Below, piece after piece: positions 5,341 to 5,379 of a DNA stretch of 5,379 nt. The position numbers and the translations under genes are program-made. Below the pieces are notes generated by a model. It saw only the letters and a list, made by a program, of their open reading frames with translations. It made no database searches and was not told where the DNA came from. Source of the stretch: Planctomycetaceae bacterium (GTDB lineage Bacteria > Planctomycetota > Planctomycetia > Pirellulales > Thermoguttaceae); contig JAITDV010000470.1 in the NCBI GenBank assembly GCA_031282385.1, positions 1 to 5,379 on the forward strand, read 5' to 3'. The first letter of the stretch is position 1, and each line of letters starts with the position of its first letter.

Positions 5341-5379
5341 TAACTCCTCCGAGACCACCCCTAACCCCTCCGAAGGAGG
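5341..5379. repeat. C-rich repeat with hairpin, cut by the window edge
   Basis: TAACTCCTCCGA at 5341-5352 recurs as TAACCCCTCCGA at 5362-5373, a 21-base period with one difference. The second copy runs into CCTCC-GAA-GGAGG (5367-5379), a hairpin whose stem could continue beyond the edge, since two more C residues precede it. Composition is very unlike the neighbouring AT-rich DNA. It resembles a dispersed intergenic repeat of the CCCCTCCGAAGGAGGGG type seen in several phyla, as I recall. Confidence 0.5.

Larger units (their letters stand above)
4971..5379. other. Right-hand region without a confident gene
   Basis: About 400 bases lie upstream of the TPR/alpha-CTD gene. They contain that gene's promoter region (no clear -35/-10 pair), a second copy of CTGTTCACACTT (5062-5073; the other is at 1642-1653), a 41-base-spaced direct repeat at 5139-5164 and 5180-5204, a possible frameshifted small membrane ORF on the minus strand at 5184-5304, and a C-rich repeat with hairpin at the right edge. 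Nothing else coding was found. Confidence 0.6.

Overview
The window is AT-rich bacterial DNA. Protein evidence points to a planctomycete or close PVC relative, probably an uncultivated AT-rich lineage. The points for this are: a tetratricopeptide protein fused to two RNA polymerase alpha-CTD-like domains, a combination I associate with Planctomycetes; a class 1B dihydroorotate dehydrogenase whose signature stretches (IIPKTIT, AIDWRRR, GTANFY) read like planctomycete versions; a secreted-type Gfo/Idh/MocA oxidoreductase of the kind greatly expanded in that phylum; and mostly absent Shine-Dalgarno sequences. This assignment is from memory of the families, not from a search.

Layout. At 1-1249 (minus strand) lies a Gfo/Idh/MocA oxidoreductase whose C-terminus runs off the window. 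At 1250-1853 is a long intergenic stretch with several inverted and direct repeats and one nested hairpin. At 1854-2303 (plus strand) is a HEPN-like protein of the nucleotidyltransferase substrate-binding family (HI0074 type), with no partner nucleotidyltransferase in view and with the family's R-x4-H motif replaced. At 2304-2539 is a short gap holding a near-palindrome and a weak candidate terminator for pyrD. At 2540-3445 (minus) is pyrD. At 3475-3629 is a non-coding element bounded by 24-nt imperfect inverted repeats and holding three CACGAA decamers. At 3639-4970 (minus) is the TPR/double alpha-CTD protein. From 4971 to the right edge no gene is confidently seen; this stretch holds direct repeats, a possible frameshifted small membrane ORF, and a C-rich hairpin repeat cut by the window edge.

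How the genes relate. The TPR/alpha-CTD gene and pyrD are co-directional and about 190 bp apart, with the inverted-repeat element filling the gap, so co-transcription is possible but not shown. The oxidoreductase and the HEPN-like gene diverge from a shared 604-bp intergenic region and have no evident functional link. I see no complete new defence or metabolic system. The most interesting items are the alpha-CTD fusion, the orphan HEPN-like protein with altered motif residues, and the inverted-repeat element.
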